Counted from the first letter of the stretch, positions 21,135-33,329 are shown. The stretch is 64,000 bases of DNA from Prorocentrum cordatum (GCA_963575745.1 CAUYUJ010018871.1:159501-223500); one strand, 5' to 3'. The notes: generated by a model from the letters alone, not told the origin. Numbers and translations: made by a program.

Positions 21135-24100
21135 CACTCATAGCGGCGGTGGTGGCGTGGCGGGGGCTCGGGGTCGGTTCCGGGCGCGGGATTGTCGGGT
21201 GGGGAGGTCCCCAGAACAGAACTCCCAGGAGGCTGCGGGGGTCGGACTTGGTGGTGGCATGGTGGTGGCCTGGTGGTGGCCTGGTGATGGCCTGGTGGTG
21301 GCCTGGTGGTGACTTGGTGGTGGCTTGGCGGTGGCGTGGTGGGGGGTCAGGGTCGGTTCCGGGCGCGAGATTGTCGCGTGGGGGGTCCCAAGAACAGAGC
21401 TCCCAGGAGGGTGCGGGGGTCGGACCTGGTGGTGGCCTGGTGGTGGCCTGGTGGTGGCCTGGTGGTGGCCTGGTGGTGGCCTGGTGGTGACCTGGTGGTG
21501 GTGGTGGTGGCGTGGTGGGGGGTCAGGGTCGGTTCCTGGCGCGGATTGTCGGGTGGGGGGTCCCCAGAACAGAGCTCCCAGGAGGGTGCGAGGGTCGGAC
21601 CTGGTGGTGGCCTGGTGGTGGCCTATAGTGGCCTGCGGGTGACCTGGCGGTGGCGTGGTGTTGGGTCAGGGTCGGTTCCGGGCGCGGAATTGTCGCGCGG
21701 GGGGTCCCAAGAACAGAGCTCCCAGGAGGGTGCTGGGGTCGGACCTGGTGGTGGCCTGGTGGTGGCGTAGTGGGGAGTCAGGGTCGGTTCCGGGCGCGGA
21801 ATTGTCGGGTGGGGGTCCCAAGAACAGAGTTCCCAGGAGGGTGCGGGGGTCGGACCTGGCCGTGGCCTGGTGGTGACCCGGTGGTGACCTGGCGGTGGCG
21901 TGGTGGGGGTCAGGGTCGGTTCCGGGCGCGGAATTGTCGGGTGGGGGGTCCCAAGAAGTAAGCTCCCAGGAGGGTGCGGGGGTCGTACCTGGTGGTGGCC
22001 TGGTGGTGGCCTGGTGGTGGCTTGGTGGTGGCGTGGTGGTGGCCTGGTGGTGACCTGGTGGTGGCCTGGCGGTGGCGTGGTGGGGGGCAGGGTCGGTTCC
22101 TGGCGCAGATTGTCGGGTGGGGGGTCCCAAGAACAGAGCTCCCAGGAGGGTGCGAGGGTCGGACCTGGTGGTGGCCTGGTGGTGGCCTATAGTGGCCTGG
22201 TGGTGACCTGGCGGTGGCGTGGGGAGTCAGGGTCGGTTCCGAGCGCGGAATTGCCGGGTGGGGGGTCCCAAGAACAGAGCTCCCAGGAGGGTGCGGGGGT
22301 CGGACCTGGTGGTGGCCTGGTGGTGGCCGTGGTGGGTGGTCAGGGTCGGTTCCGGGCGCGGAATTGTCGGGTGGGGGGTCCCAGAACAGAACTCCAGGAA
22401 GGTGCGGGGGTCGAACCTGGTGGTGGCCTGGTGGTGACCTGGTGGTGGCCTGGTGGTGACCTGGTGGTGACCTGGCGGTGGCGTGGTGGGGGGTCAGGGT
22501 CGGTTCCGGTCGCGGAATTGTCGGGCGGGAACAGAGCTCCCAGGAGGGTGCGGGGGTCGGACCGGTGGTGGCCTGGTGGTGGCCTGGTGGTGGCCTGGTG
22601 GTGGCCTGGTGGTGGCCTGGTGGTGGCCTGGTGGTGTCCTGGTGGTGGCCTGGTGGTGGCGTGGTGGTGGTCAGGGTCGGTTCCGGGCGCGGAATTGTCG
22701 GGGGGGTCCCAAGAACAGAGCTCCCAGGAGGGTGCGGGGGTCGGACCTGGTGGTGGCCCTGGTGGTGGCCTGGTGGTGGCCTGGCGGTGGCCTGGTGGTG
22801 GTCTGGTGGTGACCTGGCGGTGGCCTGGTGGTGGCGTGCTGGGGGGTCAGGGTCGGTTCCGGGCGCGGAATTGTCGGGTGGGGGGTCCCAAGAACAGAGC
22901 TCCCAGGAGGGTGCGGGGGTCGGACTTGGTGGTGGCCTTGTGGTGGCCTGGTGGTGGCCTGGTGGCGACCTGGCGGTGGCGTGGTGGGGGTCAGGGTCGG
23001 TTCCGGGCGCGGAATTTTGTTGGGTGGGGGGTCCCAAGAACAGAGCTCCCAGGAGGGTGCGGGGGTCTGGGGTCGCAGGGTCGGTTCCGGGCGCGGAATT
23101 GTCGGGTTGGGGGTGGCAAGAACAAAGCTCCCAGGAGGGTGCGGGGGTCGGACTTGGTGGTGGCCTGGTGGTGGCCTGGTGGTGGCCTGGTGGTGGCCTG
23201 GTGGTGACCTGGTGGGGGGTCAGGGTCGGTTCCGGGCGCGGAATTGTCGGGTGGGGGGTCCCCAGAACAGAGCTCCCAGGAGGGTGCGGGGGTCGGACCT
23301 GGTGGTGGCCTGGTGGTGGCCTGGCGGTGGCTTGGTCGTGGCCCGGTGGTGGCCTGGTGGTGGCCTGGTGGCGTTGCGGGGGGTCAGGGTCGGTTCCGGG
23401 CTCGGAATTGTCGGGTGGGGGGTCCCAAGAACAGAGCTCCCAGCGGGCCTGGTGGTGGCCTGGTGGTGGCCAGGTCGTGGCCTAGTGGTGACCTGGTGGT
23501 GGCCTGGTGGTGGCGCGGTGGGAGGTCACGGGCGCGGAATAGTCGGGTTGGGGGTCCCAAGAACAGCGCTCCCAGGAGGGTGATGGGGTCGGACTCGGTG
23601 GTGGCCTGGTGGTGGCCTGGTGGTGGCGGTGGCGCGGCGAGGGGTCAGGGTCGGTTCCGGGCGCGGAATTGTCGGGCGGGGTGTCCCCAGAATCAGAGCT
23701 CCCAGGAGGGTGATGGGGTCGGACTTGATGATGCCTGGTGGTGACCTGGTGGTGGCCTGGTGGTGGCGTGGTGGGGGGTCAGGGTCGGTTCCGGGCGCGG
23801 AATTGTCGGGCGGGGGGTCCCAAGGACAGCGCTCCCAGGAAGGCGCGAGGTCGGACCTGGTGGTGGCCTGGTGGTGGCTTGGTGGTGGTGGCCTGGCGAT
23901 GGCGTGGTGGGGGGTCACAGGGTCGGTTCCGGGCGCGGAATTGTCGAGGGGGGCCCAAGAACCGAGCTCCCAGGAGGGTGCGGGGGTCGGACCTGGTGGT
24001 AGCCTGGTGGTGGCCTGGTGGTGGCCTGGTGGTGGCGGCCTGGTGGTGACCTGGTGGTGGCCTGGTGGTGGCCTGGCAGGGGGTCATGGTCGGTTCCGGG

Positions 24101-24530
24101 CGCGGAATTGTCGGGCGGGGGGTCCCAAGGACAGAGCTCCCAGGAGGGCGCGGTGTCGGACCTGGTGGTGGCTTGGTTGTGGCCTGGTGGTGGCCTGGTG
24201 TTGGTGGCCTGGCGATGGCGTGGTGGGGGGTCACAGGGTCGGCATCGGGCGCGGAATTGTCGGGAGGGAGGCCCCAAGAACAGAGCTCCCACGAGGGTGC
24301 GGGGGTCGGACCTGGCGGCGGCCTGGCGGTGGCCTGGTGGTGGCCTGGTGGTGACCTGGTGGTGGCGTGGTGGGGGGTCACGGTCGGTTCCAGGCGCGGA
24401 ATTGTCGGGTGGGGGGCCCCAAGAACAAAGCTCCCAGGAGGGTGCGGGGGTCGGACCTGGTGGTGGCCTGGTGGTGGCCTGCGGCGTGGTGCGGGGGTCG
24501 GGAGCTCCCAGGAGGGCGCGGAGGTCGGAC
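21135..24530. repeat. GGTGGCC satellite array, about 23 units
   Basis: Each unit has a constant core of about 90-100 bp (GGTCAGGGTCGGTTCCGGGC, then GAATTGTCGGGTGGGGGGTC, then AACAGAGCTCCCAGGAGGGT). Between cores lies a variable number of TGGTGGTGGCC steps, so unit length varies from about 110 to 190 bp. Long open frames on both strands are artefacts of the repeat. Confidence 0.95.
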
Positions 24531-24599
24531 GTAATCCACAATGGAACAGTTGAGTCGCACACGCCTCTGGGGTCGGCGTATATATGGGGCCGCCAGATT

Positions 24600-24935
24600 G
24601 GTGCCCCGGACCCCCATGGGGGCCACGGGGCTCCAGGACGCTCCCAGGGGCCCGAACCTCGACCACAAATGTGGGGCCTGGGGCCCGGGCCCTCTGGGAG
24701 GGCTGAAATCGCCGTCGGGAACCCTCAGACAGCCGTCCCGGCAGCTTTGGACGGTCTCGAGGCGTTCCCCAGACCGCCTCCAGACGCCTCCATCCGCCCA
24801 CGATGCGTTTTAAACCACCCAAGAAGCCCCCCCAAGACGTCCCAAGACGCTTCAAGATGCCGCCCTAGAGCGGCCCGAGAGGCCCAAATCGCTGATTTGC
24901 ATTGGTTGTTTTTTACCTAACAGCGAAGACTGATA
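24600..24935. repeat. Dispersed repeat family, copy 1 (diverged)
   Basis: From about 24720 the sequence (CAGACAGCCGTCCCGGCAGC ... GATGCGTTTTAA ... CCAAGACG steps ... GATGCCGCC) matches the family repeated at 26.2-26.8 kb. It ends in a TTGATTT-like phrase near 24890. Confidence 0.65.
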
Positions 24936-25044
24936 GGTTTCTAGTGGTGTCAAAAGAGAGCAGCAGATGACTCCACAGGGGGGTCTAGGCGGCATCCGGG
25001 GAGCTGTGTCCGAACTCGTGTCCGAACTCGTTTTTCGCAAACAG

Positions 25045-25580
25045 TCACACACTTCGTGCTCTTCGACTTCCGAGAAATCAACTCCCGGGCCGCATTCTGA
25101 ATGCCCGGAGCCAACTGTAGGCCACTTCGTGCTCTTCGACTTCCCAGAATTCCATTCCCGGCCCACATTTTGAATGCCCGGAACCAACAACTGTAGGCCA
25201 CTTCGTGCTCGTTCCCAAAACTCATTCCCGGACCACATGTTGAATGCCCGGAGCCAACTCTGGGCCACTTCGTGCTCTTCGACCTCCCAGAACTTTATTC
25301 CCGGGCCACATTCTGAATGCCCGGAGCCAACTGTAGGCCACTTCGTGCTCTTAGCGTTCCCAAAACTCCATTCCCGGACCACATTTTGAATGCCCGGAGC
25401 CAACTCTGGGCCACTTCGTGCTCTTCGACCTCCCAGAACTCCATTCCCGGGCCACATTTTGAATGCCCGGAGCCACCTGTACGCAGTTTCGTGCTCTTCG
25501 ATTCCCCAGAACGCCATTCCCGGGCTACATTTTGAATGCCCAGAGCCAATTGTTGGCCACTTCATTTGGAGATTCACTTT
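25045..25580. repeat. ~70-bp tandem repeat, about eight copies
   Basis: The phrases GCCACTTCGTGCTCTTCGAC and ATTCCCGGxCCACATTxTGA recur at about 25049, 25121, 25197, 25265, 25337, 25408 and 25481, with a last partial copy at about 25553. The period is 68-76 bp. Confidence 0.9.
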
Positions 25581-25689
25581 TCGAAAACGATGAGTCGTTC
25601 GACAGTCCACTCATTGATAGCAGTGTCTCGTTCGAAGATGGGCTGATTGATCGAAGTGTCTCGTTTGTACTACTCTTGCTTACAGTGTT

Positions 25690-25925
25690 TCTCATGTTAG
25701 TTCTCGTTCACTGCACCCACTACAACTACTACTTCACTGTTACCACTACTACCGTCACTGCTACTTTTACTGCTACTACTACTGTTGCTGTTGCTGCTGC
25801 TGCTGCTCCTGTAGGTATTGCTACTGCAACTACTGGCAATGCCATTGCGACTGCGACTGGGACTGATGTTGCCACTGCGACTGCGACTGCCACTGCGAAT
25901 CCGAATGCGACTGCGAGAACAAAAC
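25690..25925. repeat. Degenerate ACT/GCT-type triplet tract
   Basis: ACTACT, GTTGCT and GCGACT triplets with a weak 6-bp rhythm. All open frames are low complexity. No gene is supported. Confidence 0.75.
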
Positions 25926-26029
25926 AATTCTACACCAGCACTCCTACATGAATACCATAGGCAATGCTTCCAGCTATGCTTTTACACATCGCTGTTAGGT
26001 TGCTTTGCCGGGATAATTATGGTTTGGGC

Positions 26030-27480
26030 ATTTTCCCTGTTTCGGCGTTCCGACGCTCCAAGACCGCCCAAGAGGCTCCCGAGACCGCTCGAAGACGGTC
26101 CCAGAGGCCCCCAAGACAGCCCCAAGACGGCCCAAGAGAGCCCCAAGACTGCCCACAGACTCGTCCAAGACGGCCCAAGAGAGTCCAAGAAAGCCCCAGG
26201 AGCCCTCGGACAGCCGTCCCGGCGGCCCCAGACGGTTTCGAGACGCTCCGAAGACCGCCTCCAGGTGTCTCCAGCGGCCCGCGATGCGTCTTAAGCTGCC
26301 AAAGACGTCCCCCAAGACGCCCCAAGAGGCGTGAAGATGCCGCCGACGAGCGGCCAGAGAGGCGAACATCGTTGATTTTCATGCGTATTTTCAATGTTTT
26401 TGCTTCCTCGCTGTGTTGATTTCCCGACGCTCCAAGACCGCCGCAGAGACTCCCTAGACCGCTCCAAGACGGCCCAGGAGCCTCCAACAGAGTTCCTAGA
26501 CGGCCCAAGAGAGCCCCAAGACGGCCCAAGAGAGCCCCAAGACTGCCCCCAGACCCGCCCAAGACGGTCGAAGAGGGCCCGTAGAAGGCCGCAGGAGCCT
26601 TCGGACAGCCGTCCCGGCGGCCCCAGACGTTCTCGAGACGCTCCCAAGACCGCATGCAGGTGTCTCCAGGGGCCCACGATGCGTCTTAAGCTGCCGAGGA
26701 CGTCCCCCGAGACGCCCCAAGACGCGTGAAGATGCCGCCGACGAGCGGCCAGAGAGGCGAAAATAGTTGATTTTCATATGTTTTTGTCTATGTTGTTTGC
26801 TTCCTCGCTGTTTCGGCTTTCCGGCGCTCCTACACCGGCCCAGAGGCTCCCCAGACCGCTCCAAGACAGCCCAAGAGACCCCCAAGATAGGCCGAAGACG
26901 GCCCAAGAGAGCCTTAAGACTGTCCCAAGGCCCGCCCAAGACAGCCCAGGAGAGCCCAAAGAAGGCGCCAAGAGCGGCCCAAAAGAGGGAACACGCACCG
27001 AACAGTCGAGCTCTCCGCCCCAAGATGCCCCCAGGAAGCCCCCAGAGGCCCCGAAGACAGCCCAGAAGGCCACTAAGAGGCACCCAAGAGGCCCAAAAGA
27101 GGCTTCGAGAGGCCCCAAAACGGCTTCCGAGAGGCTTCAAAACTGCCCACCGAGGTCCCCCAAACATGCTCCGGGAACGCGCTGCCGGAGCACGTTGCCG
27201 CCTCTCCTTCCAGCGTTCGGTGCCTAATGAAGACTTCAGTGGACAACCGTGCACCCAAAGCTCCAGCCTTCTACCTCAAGAGGCCGCCAGGAGGCCCCAC
27301 AAGGCCGCCCAGAGGCCCCCAAGGCGCTCCCAGGAGATCCCCTCAGAAGCGGTCTCCAAAGGTTCTTGGGCCGTCTGCCGGCCACTCTGGGCGTATTCTG
27401 GTACGACGCCTCTCGCACAACATGCTCCGGAAACGCGCTGCCGGAGCACGTTGCCGCCTCTCCTTCCGACGTACGCATGT
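26030..27480. repeat. ~375-bp tandem repeats of a CCAAGA-rich family
   Basis: Units begin near 26035, 26410 and 26810 (CGCTCC-AGACCGCC-CAGAGGCTCCC). The first two run through CAGCCGTCCCGGCGGCCCCAGACG and GATGCGTCTTAAGCTGCC to CGACGAGCGGCCAGAGAGGCGAA and GTTGATTTTCAT. The third diverges after about 26960. A separate 47-bp phrase (ACATGCTCCGG-AACGCGCTGCC...) occurs at about 27166 and 27418. Relatives lie at 24.7 and 58.9-59.4 kb. Confidence 0.8.
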
Positions 27481-27489
27481 ATGAACGTA

Positions 27490-27690
27490 TGTATGTGTTT
27501 GTTTTCCGTGATTGCTCATGCATGCATCCATGTATTCATGGATGTATGTATGTGTGCATGTACATATACACACACACGTATGTTTGGGTTTGTATATATA
27601 TATATACATACATACATGCATACGCACACATATATACATGTATATGGATATAAGCATACATACATGCATACATATAACCTCTTCGGTCTG
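27490..27690. repeat. ATGT/CATA microsatellite
   Basis: TGTATG/ACATAC/ATATAT steps. Open frames are Cys/Tyr/His low complexity only. Confidence 0.9.
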
Positions 27691-27944
27691 GTTGCGTGCT
27701 TGCCACTTCCTGAACTCATGTTCGCACGCTCTGCGGGCCTTCCATACAGAGTGCTCATTTCTAATTCGTGTGCTGCACGTGGCCTCCGCCGCCCCTTCGG
27801 CGCGCTTCATTTTTGATTCGTGGCCGGAATTGCACATGACCGGAATTAGAAATGAACGCGCTTGTTAGGCCCCTGAGGCCCCAGGGCAAATGTATTCGAG
27901 CGCGCGCCCGAGTCTGGATCTGGGGCGCGCCATCCTCGATGGGG

Positions 27945-30150
27945 CACGCGTAGACGTGACGCGCAAATCCTGCGTGTCGCGCACACGTGACACGCAAAAT
28001 CTGCGTGTCACACGGAGCGCGCCTGGGGCAGGACACGCAGAATCAGGGGGGCGGACACGCAAAATCTGCGTGTCGCACGCCGGGGGGTCTGGGGGCCGGG
28101 GTGGGGACACGCAGAATCTGCGTGTCACGCAGGCCCCACCAGGGGGGCGGTCACGCAAAATCTGCGCGTCGCACACCAGGGGTCCTGGGGGCCGGGGTGG
28201 GGACACGCAGAATCTGCGTGTCACACGGGCTCCAAATCTGCGTGCCGCACGCCAGGAGTCCCGGGGCCGGGGTGGGGACACGCAGATTCTGCGTGTCACG
28301 CGGGCCCCAGGGCGGACACGCAAAATCTGCGCGTAGCACGCTGGGGGTCCGGGGGCCGGGGTGGGACACGCAGAATCTGCGTCTCACGCGGGCCCCACCA
28401 GGGGGGCGGTCACGCAAAATTTGCGTGTCGCACGCTGGGGGTCCCGCAGGCCCGGGTGGGGACGCGCGGAATCTGCGTGTCGCGTCCCGGAAGCAGGGGT
28501 GGGGACGCGCAGAATCTGCGGGTCACGCGGGCCCCAGCAGGTGGGGGCCAAGGGCCGGGCACCGTGGCGCTCCCTGAGGTCCAGAGACCGAGGGCCAGGG
28601 CCGGGACATGCAGAATCCGCGTGTCACCTCGAGAACGCCGCGCAGGGGCACGCAGGATCTGCGTGTCGTACGGGCTCAAAATCTGCGTGTCGCACGCCGG
28701 GGGTCCAGGGGCTGGGGTGGGGACACGCAATATCTGCGTGTCGCACGCCAGGGGTCCTGGGGGCCGGGTTGGGGACACGCAGAATCTGCGTGTCACGCGG
28801 GCCCTAAATCTGCGTGCCGCACGCCGGGGTCCGGGGGCCGGGGTGGGGACACGCAGAATTTGCGTGTCACGATGGGCCCCACCAGGGGGGCGGACACGCA
28901 AAATCTGCGCGTGGCACGCTGGGGGTCCCGCAGGCCGGGGTGGGGACACGCGGAATCTGCGTGTCACGCGGGCCCCACCAGGGGGGCGGATACGAAAAAT
29001 CTGCGTGTCGCGCGCCGGGTGTCCCGGGGGCCGGGGTCGGGACACGCAGAATCTGCGTGTCACGCGGGCCCCAGCAGGTGGGGGCCAAGGGCCGGGGACC
29101 GTGGCGCTCCCGGAGGTCCAGAGGCCGGGGGCCAGGGCTGGGACATGCAGAATCTGCGTGTCACTTCGAGAACGCCGCGCAGGGGCACGCAGAATCTGCG
29201 TGTCACACAGGCTCAAAATCTGCGTGTCGCACGCCGGGGGTCCGGGGGCTGGGGTGGGGGCACGCAGAATCTGTGTATCACGCAGGCCCCACCAGGGGGG
29301 CGGACACGCAATATCTGCGTGTCGCACGCCAGGGGTCCCAGGGGCCAGTGTGGGGACACGCAGAATCTGCGTGTCACGCGGGCCCTAAATCTGAGTGCCG
29401 CACGCCGGGGTCCGGGGGCCGGGGTGGGGACACGCAGAATTTTCATGTCACGAGGGCCCCACCAGGGGGCGGACACGCAAAATCTGCGCGTGGCACGCTG
29501 GGGGTCCCGCAGGCCGGGGTGGGGACACGCGGAATCTGCGTGTCACGCGGGCCCCACCAGGGGGGCGGATACGAAAAATCTGCGTGTCGCGCGCCGGGTG
29601 TCCCGGGGGCCGGGGTCGGGACACGCAGAATCTGCGTGTCACGCGGGCCCCAGCAGGTGGGGGCCAAGGGCCGGGGACCGTGGCGCTCCCGGAGGTCCAG
29701 AGGCCGGGGGCCAGGGCTGGGACATGCAGAATCTGCGTGTCACTTCGAGAACGCCGCGCAGGGGCACGCAGAATCTGCGTGTCACACAGGCTCAAAATCT
29801 GCGTGTCGCACGCCGGGGGTCCGGGGGCTGGGGCGGGGGCACGCAGAATCTGCGTGTCACGCAGGCCCCACCAGGGGGGCGGACACGCAATATCTGCGTG
29901 TCGCACGCCAGGGGTCCCGGGGGCCAGTGTGGGGACACGCAGAATCTGCGTGTCACGCGGGCCCTAAATCTGCGTGCCGCACGCCGGGGTCCGGGGGCCG
30001 GGGTGGGGACACGCAGAATTTGCGTGTCACGATGGGCCCCACCAGGGGGGCGGACACGCAAAATCTGCGCGTGGCACGCTGGGGGCCCCGCAGGCCGGGG
30101 TGGGGACACGCGGAATCTGCGTGTCACGCGGGCCCCACCAGGGGGGCGGA
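27945..30150. repeat. Palindromic GC-rich satellite, left part
   Basis: The array is built on ACACGCAGA-A-TCTGCGTGT, a 9-bp inverted repeat around one A, alternating with GGGCCCC-containing spacers. A higher-order unit of about 580 bp is visible: the phrase GGCGGATACGAAAAATCTGC recurs at about 28987 and 29569. The array is interrupted at 30151 by the 24-kb element and resumes at 54158. Long open frames on both strands come from the absence of stop codons in the repeat. Confidence 0.95.
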
Positions 30151-30181
30151 TAATCCAGAAGCCGCATTAAAGTGATCATTT
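30151..30181 (+). repeat. Left TA target duplication and 29-bp terminal inverted repeat
   Basis: TA at 30151-30152, then the terminal repeat 30153-30181 beginning ATCCAGAAGCCG and ending GATCATTT. It is a perfect reverse complement of 54127-54155. Confidence 0.97.
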
Positions 30182-30296
30182 CCCCCCTCTGTGACAGAGG
30201 GGGTGTTTTTCGGACCCCCTCTGTGACAGAGGGGGTGCGTTCGGAGGCCCTCTGTGACAGAGGGGGTGCGTTCGGAGGCTCTCTGCGACAGAGTTG
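30182..30296. repeat. Left subterminal palindromes
   Basis: Two full copies (about 30183-30203 and 30215-30235) have arms CCCCCTCTGT and ACAGAGGGGG around a central G. A third (about 30247-30266) has one weakened arm, and a fourth (about 30277-30295) is degenerate. They lie directly inside the terminal repeat and match copies inside the right end, so they are candidate transposase binding sites. Confidence 0.85.
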
Positions 30297-30717
30297 CTCG
30301 TCATCCCGTTCCTCCTCATCCTGCTTCTTGATTTCGGATATGTCATGCTACCACTGCGCTCATCATCTTTGCGTCTGTGATCCTCGTCGTGTTGTTCCAT
30401 GCGTCCTTTTCACAATTTCCACCACATTATCCTCCGTTGCCGTTCTGGCCCGCCATCTACCTCGTCACTCTCCTTCGTCTGCATGTCCTTATTATTTTCC
30501 GCTCTTTTTTCGCCTCCCTCTGGTTCGATTTCCGCTCTTCGTCCACTTCGTTCATTCGTTTCCAACCCCCCTTCCTTTCAAGTTCTCCGCCGTCCAATCA
30601 CGTCGCGTCGTCCGCCGCCGCTATGCTCAAACCACCCCGCGCCCGTGGGATCGCCCGCGAGCACCGGTGCAGCTGGGCCCGTCGCGGCCTAACGCGCGCC
30701 TGCGCCATCGTCTTGCA

Positions 30718-31863
30718 ATGGGCGATGCAGGCGGATACACATGGGATGGCGCGGGAGGATGGTGGGATAGCCGCAGCAGCGGCTGGCGTGGCTGGGAGGA
30801 CGGCCATGATTGGTCAGCGAGGGGTTGGAGAGACTGGCGACAAGACGGGCACACGCCAACGGAGGACGCCAAATGGCGCGATGGCCCTGCCGCCGCAGCA
30901 GCGGCGGCGGTCTCGTCTCAACGGCCGTCTCGCTTCGCCGCGCTTAGCGTTGTGAGCCCCCGCGCCCCTGGTCTCGGCAAGCCCGAATTCGATAATTTCG
31001 TGAGGGCTGCCCTCCGAAACGTACCAGAACTTGGGAACGCAGTTTCAGGAGAGGGGTCGGGATCCCGAGCCGCGCCTGCGGCGCAGGAGCCCCGCGCCAC
31101 CGCAGCGGCGGCGGCGCGCGGGCCCCAGGATTTTGAGAAGTTTGATGTTAATTATTTTTTGAGTTATGAAGAGAGGCTCGGCACTTCGTTTAAGCAACAC
31201 AATCAAGCGTTGAAATGGTGGCGCCATCTGAATGAAGACCCAACTGCCCCGTTCGAGTCAGAAGCCAAGTGGTTTGACAATGCGAAGCCCACCATGGTCG
31301 CTGTTTGCGACCACGGTGCGAGGACGAGCTTTGGTTTCAAAAGCGACGAGGAAGTCCCTTGGCGGTGGCAAGAGATGGCGGCGACGCTCAGGGAGGAAGA
31401 TATCAGGGAGGTCGTGGAGGGGCCCCGCAGCAGCGGGGCTCTGATCGGCTGTTCCCTCGAAGTCCGGCCAAACAGCTACGACCACATGCGTCAGAGTATT
31501 GTGCGCGCGCGACAGTTCGCGGGGCAGCGGGTGAAAGTGAAGCTGCCGATGTGGGATTTCGCGTTGCACCGCGACGACGGGACAGGCGTCCGTTTACACC
31601 CGCACTGGGGCGACAGGAAGGTCGAAGCTCTGCCCCTCGCCCCCCACGCGGACACGGTGAGGCCACCAACCGCGGGTTTGGGCGGGAGCGACGGGTCAGG
31701 AACTTTTCGCTGGCACAAGGACCTCGGTGTGGAGCGCAAGGTCAAGTTCGACGCCGCCAGAGAGAAGGGGAGGCCGACGCCCTCTCAGGGGCCCCGCAGC
31801 AGCGGGGCCGCGGCGTCCAGCACCAGGCCTTCGGCGTCCGCAGCAGCGGGTGGCAAACAGTAG
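30718..31863 (+). CDS. Cargo gene A, unknown protein (381 aa)
   Basis: Not recognised. I chose the ATG at 30718, followed by MGDAGGYTWDGAGGWWDSRS, because the longer open frame upstream covers the subterminal repeats and has low-complexity composition. Residues 1-60 are Gly/Trp/Asp/Arg-rich. A globular part (about 140-330) contains YFLSYEERLGTSFKQHNQAL and several conserved-looking Trp residues. Hairpin repeats are inserted at 31421-31440 (read RSSG) and 31790-31809 near the C-terminus (read RSSG again). It is the first gene inside the left end; the copied leader module follows it. Confidence 0.7.
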   Translation: MGDAGGYTWDGAGGWWDSRSSGWRGWEDGHDWSARGWRDWRQDGHTPTEDAKWRDGPAAAAAAAVSSQRPSRFAALSVVSPRAPGLGKPEFDNFVRAALRNVPELGNAVSGEGSGSRAAPAAQEPRATAAAAARGPQDFEKFDVNYFLSYEERLGTSFKQHNQALKWWRHLNEDPTAPFESEAKWFDNAKPTMVAVCDHGARTSFGFKSDEEVPWRWQEMAATLREEDIREVVEGPRSSGALIGCSLEVRPNSYDHMRQSIVRARQFAGQRVKVKLPMWDFALHRDDGTGVRLHPHWGDRKVEALPLAPHADTVRPPTAGLGGSDGSGTFRWHKDLGVERKVKFDAAREKGRPTPSQGPRSSGAAASSTRPSASAAAGGKQ

Positions 31864-32856
31864 TTTTGGGACCGAATAACTCCCCAGACGATTTGGTTTC
31901 GGAGTAGATGGCTCCGCAGCAGCAGCGGGGCTCGAATGAAGGGCGCGTTGCATTTCTGCAGGGGCGCGCGCGTCGGCCGCCGAGATCGGGGGCGCTCGTG
32001 CAGGCGCCGTGGCGCGATCTTCGTAAAGAAGTCTTCCCTCTCCTCCCTGTCCCCCCATCCCGCCGCCCTCAACGTCGGCTCCTCGCCGCCCGTTCCTCGT
32101 CGCTCCACGCCTGTTCGTTCTCCTCCAATTTCCTCTCCCGCTTCCTCGTTCTCTCCTTCCCATTTTTCCCTCCATCCCATTGCATCCCTGGCGCCCCAGC
32201 GAAGTTCGCAGTTCGAAGTTTGAAGTTCGGAGTTCGAAGGTTGCAGTTTGAATTTCGAAGCTTCGCACTTCGAGGTTCGATCTTCGAACCTTCGTCATCT
32301 CGTCGTCGTAATCGTCGTCCTCGTTCGTCGTCGTCGTTCCTCGTCGGCGTCGATTGTCGTTGTCGTCGTCGCTCGTTGTCGTCGTCGCCGTCGTCGTCGT
32401 GGTCGGCGTCGTCGTCGTCGGTCGTTGTCGTCGCTAGTCGTCGTCGCTGGTCGCCGTCGTGGTCATCGTCCTCGTCGTCGTCGTCGTGGTCGTCGTCGCC
32501 CTCGTTGTCGCCGTCGTGGTCATCGTCGTCGTCGTTGTCGTGAAACGCCCCACGTAGGAGGAGCAGAGAAGGGAGTAAGGAGAAATGAGCACGGTGGAGG
32601 GAGGAGGGAGGATTGAACAGGAAGAGGAGGGTGCAGATGGAGGTAGAAGGGATGAGGTAGTTCAGAAGTGGGAGCAGCAGACTGGCGCAATGGGAAAAGC
32701 CATGTGAGTGCAGGGAGGGATGGAAATGCGATAAAGTGAAGCCGCAGCCGTTGCAGGTCTGCCTCCCGCCGCGCCCGCCCGCCTCCGCGACTGGAGCCGC
32801 GCAGGAGCCTCTGCCGAAGTCTCCGCAGCAGCGGGGACTGCCAGAGGAGGCTCCTT
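31864..32856 (+). repeat. Duplicated 5' leader module, copy 1 (before gene B)
   Basis: Similar throughout to 33715-34756 (by eye about 90%). In order: a hairpin (here with an extra AGC), a C/T-rich stretch, a run of TTCGAAGTT-like repeats at 32205-32290, a (TCG)n block at 32290-32545, a GGAGGA-rich stretch, and finally a relic of the start of gene C that lacks the segment with its ATG. It looks like a promoter and 5' UTR module reused for gene B. Confidence 0.8.
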
Positions 32857-32874
32857 CGCGGTTTTTGCGCCGCT

Positions 32875-33174
32875 ATGGCGAGCATCGCGGGCAAGTACGA
32901 CGTCGATGACTTCGAGCTCATCACGACGGAGGGCAGTGTTTGGCACTGGGCGACCATGGTGGCGCGGTTTCTCCAGTGGCGCAATCGTTGCCGCCATGCA
33001 CGCGCCGTTGGAGTGAAGGGCCAGATGCTCGTCGACCAGGCGCGGCAGATGATGGAGGAGGCGCGCCGCGCCGAGGAGATGGGCAAGATGATGCTTGAGA
33101 TGTCGAAGAAGAAGGTGAAGGACATCCCAGGCAATATTCGGTACTTTTGCCGCCAGCCGCACCAGGAGAGCTGA
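32875..33174 (+). CDS. Cargo gene B, small helical protein (99 aa)
   Basis: Not recognised. ATG at 32875. The first 50 residues include LITTEGSVWHWATMVARFLQ and a basic stretch. The C-terminal half is a likely amphipathic helix or coiled coil (QMMEEARRAEEMGKMMLEM followed by Lys-rich residues). There is no signal peptide. It is flanked upstream by a copy of gene C's leader and downstream by a copy of gene E's 3' flank, so it sits in borrowed regulatory sequence. One of the few genes here without a hairpin inside. Confidence 0.65.
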   Translation: MASIAGKYDVDDFELITTEGSVWHWATMVARFLQWRNRCRHARAVGVKGQMLVDQARQMMEEARRAEEMGKMMLEMSKKKVKDIPGNIRYFCRQPHQES

Positions 33175-33329
33175 GCGGCGATCGGAGCTGGGCCGATAGA
33201 GGAGGACGAGGAGGAAGAGGAGGGGGGATGAGGAGAGGAGGAGGAGGGGGATGAGGAGTTGGAGGCAGCACGCGCACCCGCACTAAGAGCCGCCAGCCGC
33301 GCCCGTCTCCGAGCATGAAACCCGAGCTT

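Noticed and set aside
21135-24530. Very long open frames on both strands (up to about 435 codons)
   Set aside because: They repeat the GGTGGCC satellite, appear in several frames at once and have only repetitive Trp/Gly/Pro or His/Pro composition.
27945-30150. 520-codon and 453-codon open frames with CRICVS/NLRV-type repeats
   Set aside because: The palindromic satellite lacks stop codons in most frames on both strands; no single frame is favoured and the same text recurs at 54.2-55.9 kb.
27945-30150. CRISPR-like array of palindromic repeats
   Set aside because: Spacers are themselves repeated and of variable length, there are no cas genes, and the context is eukaryotic. It is a satellite.
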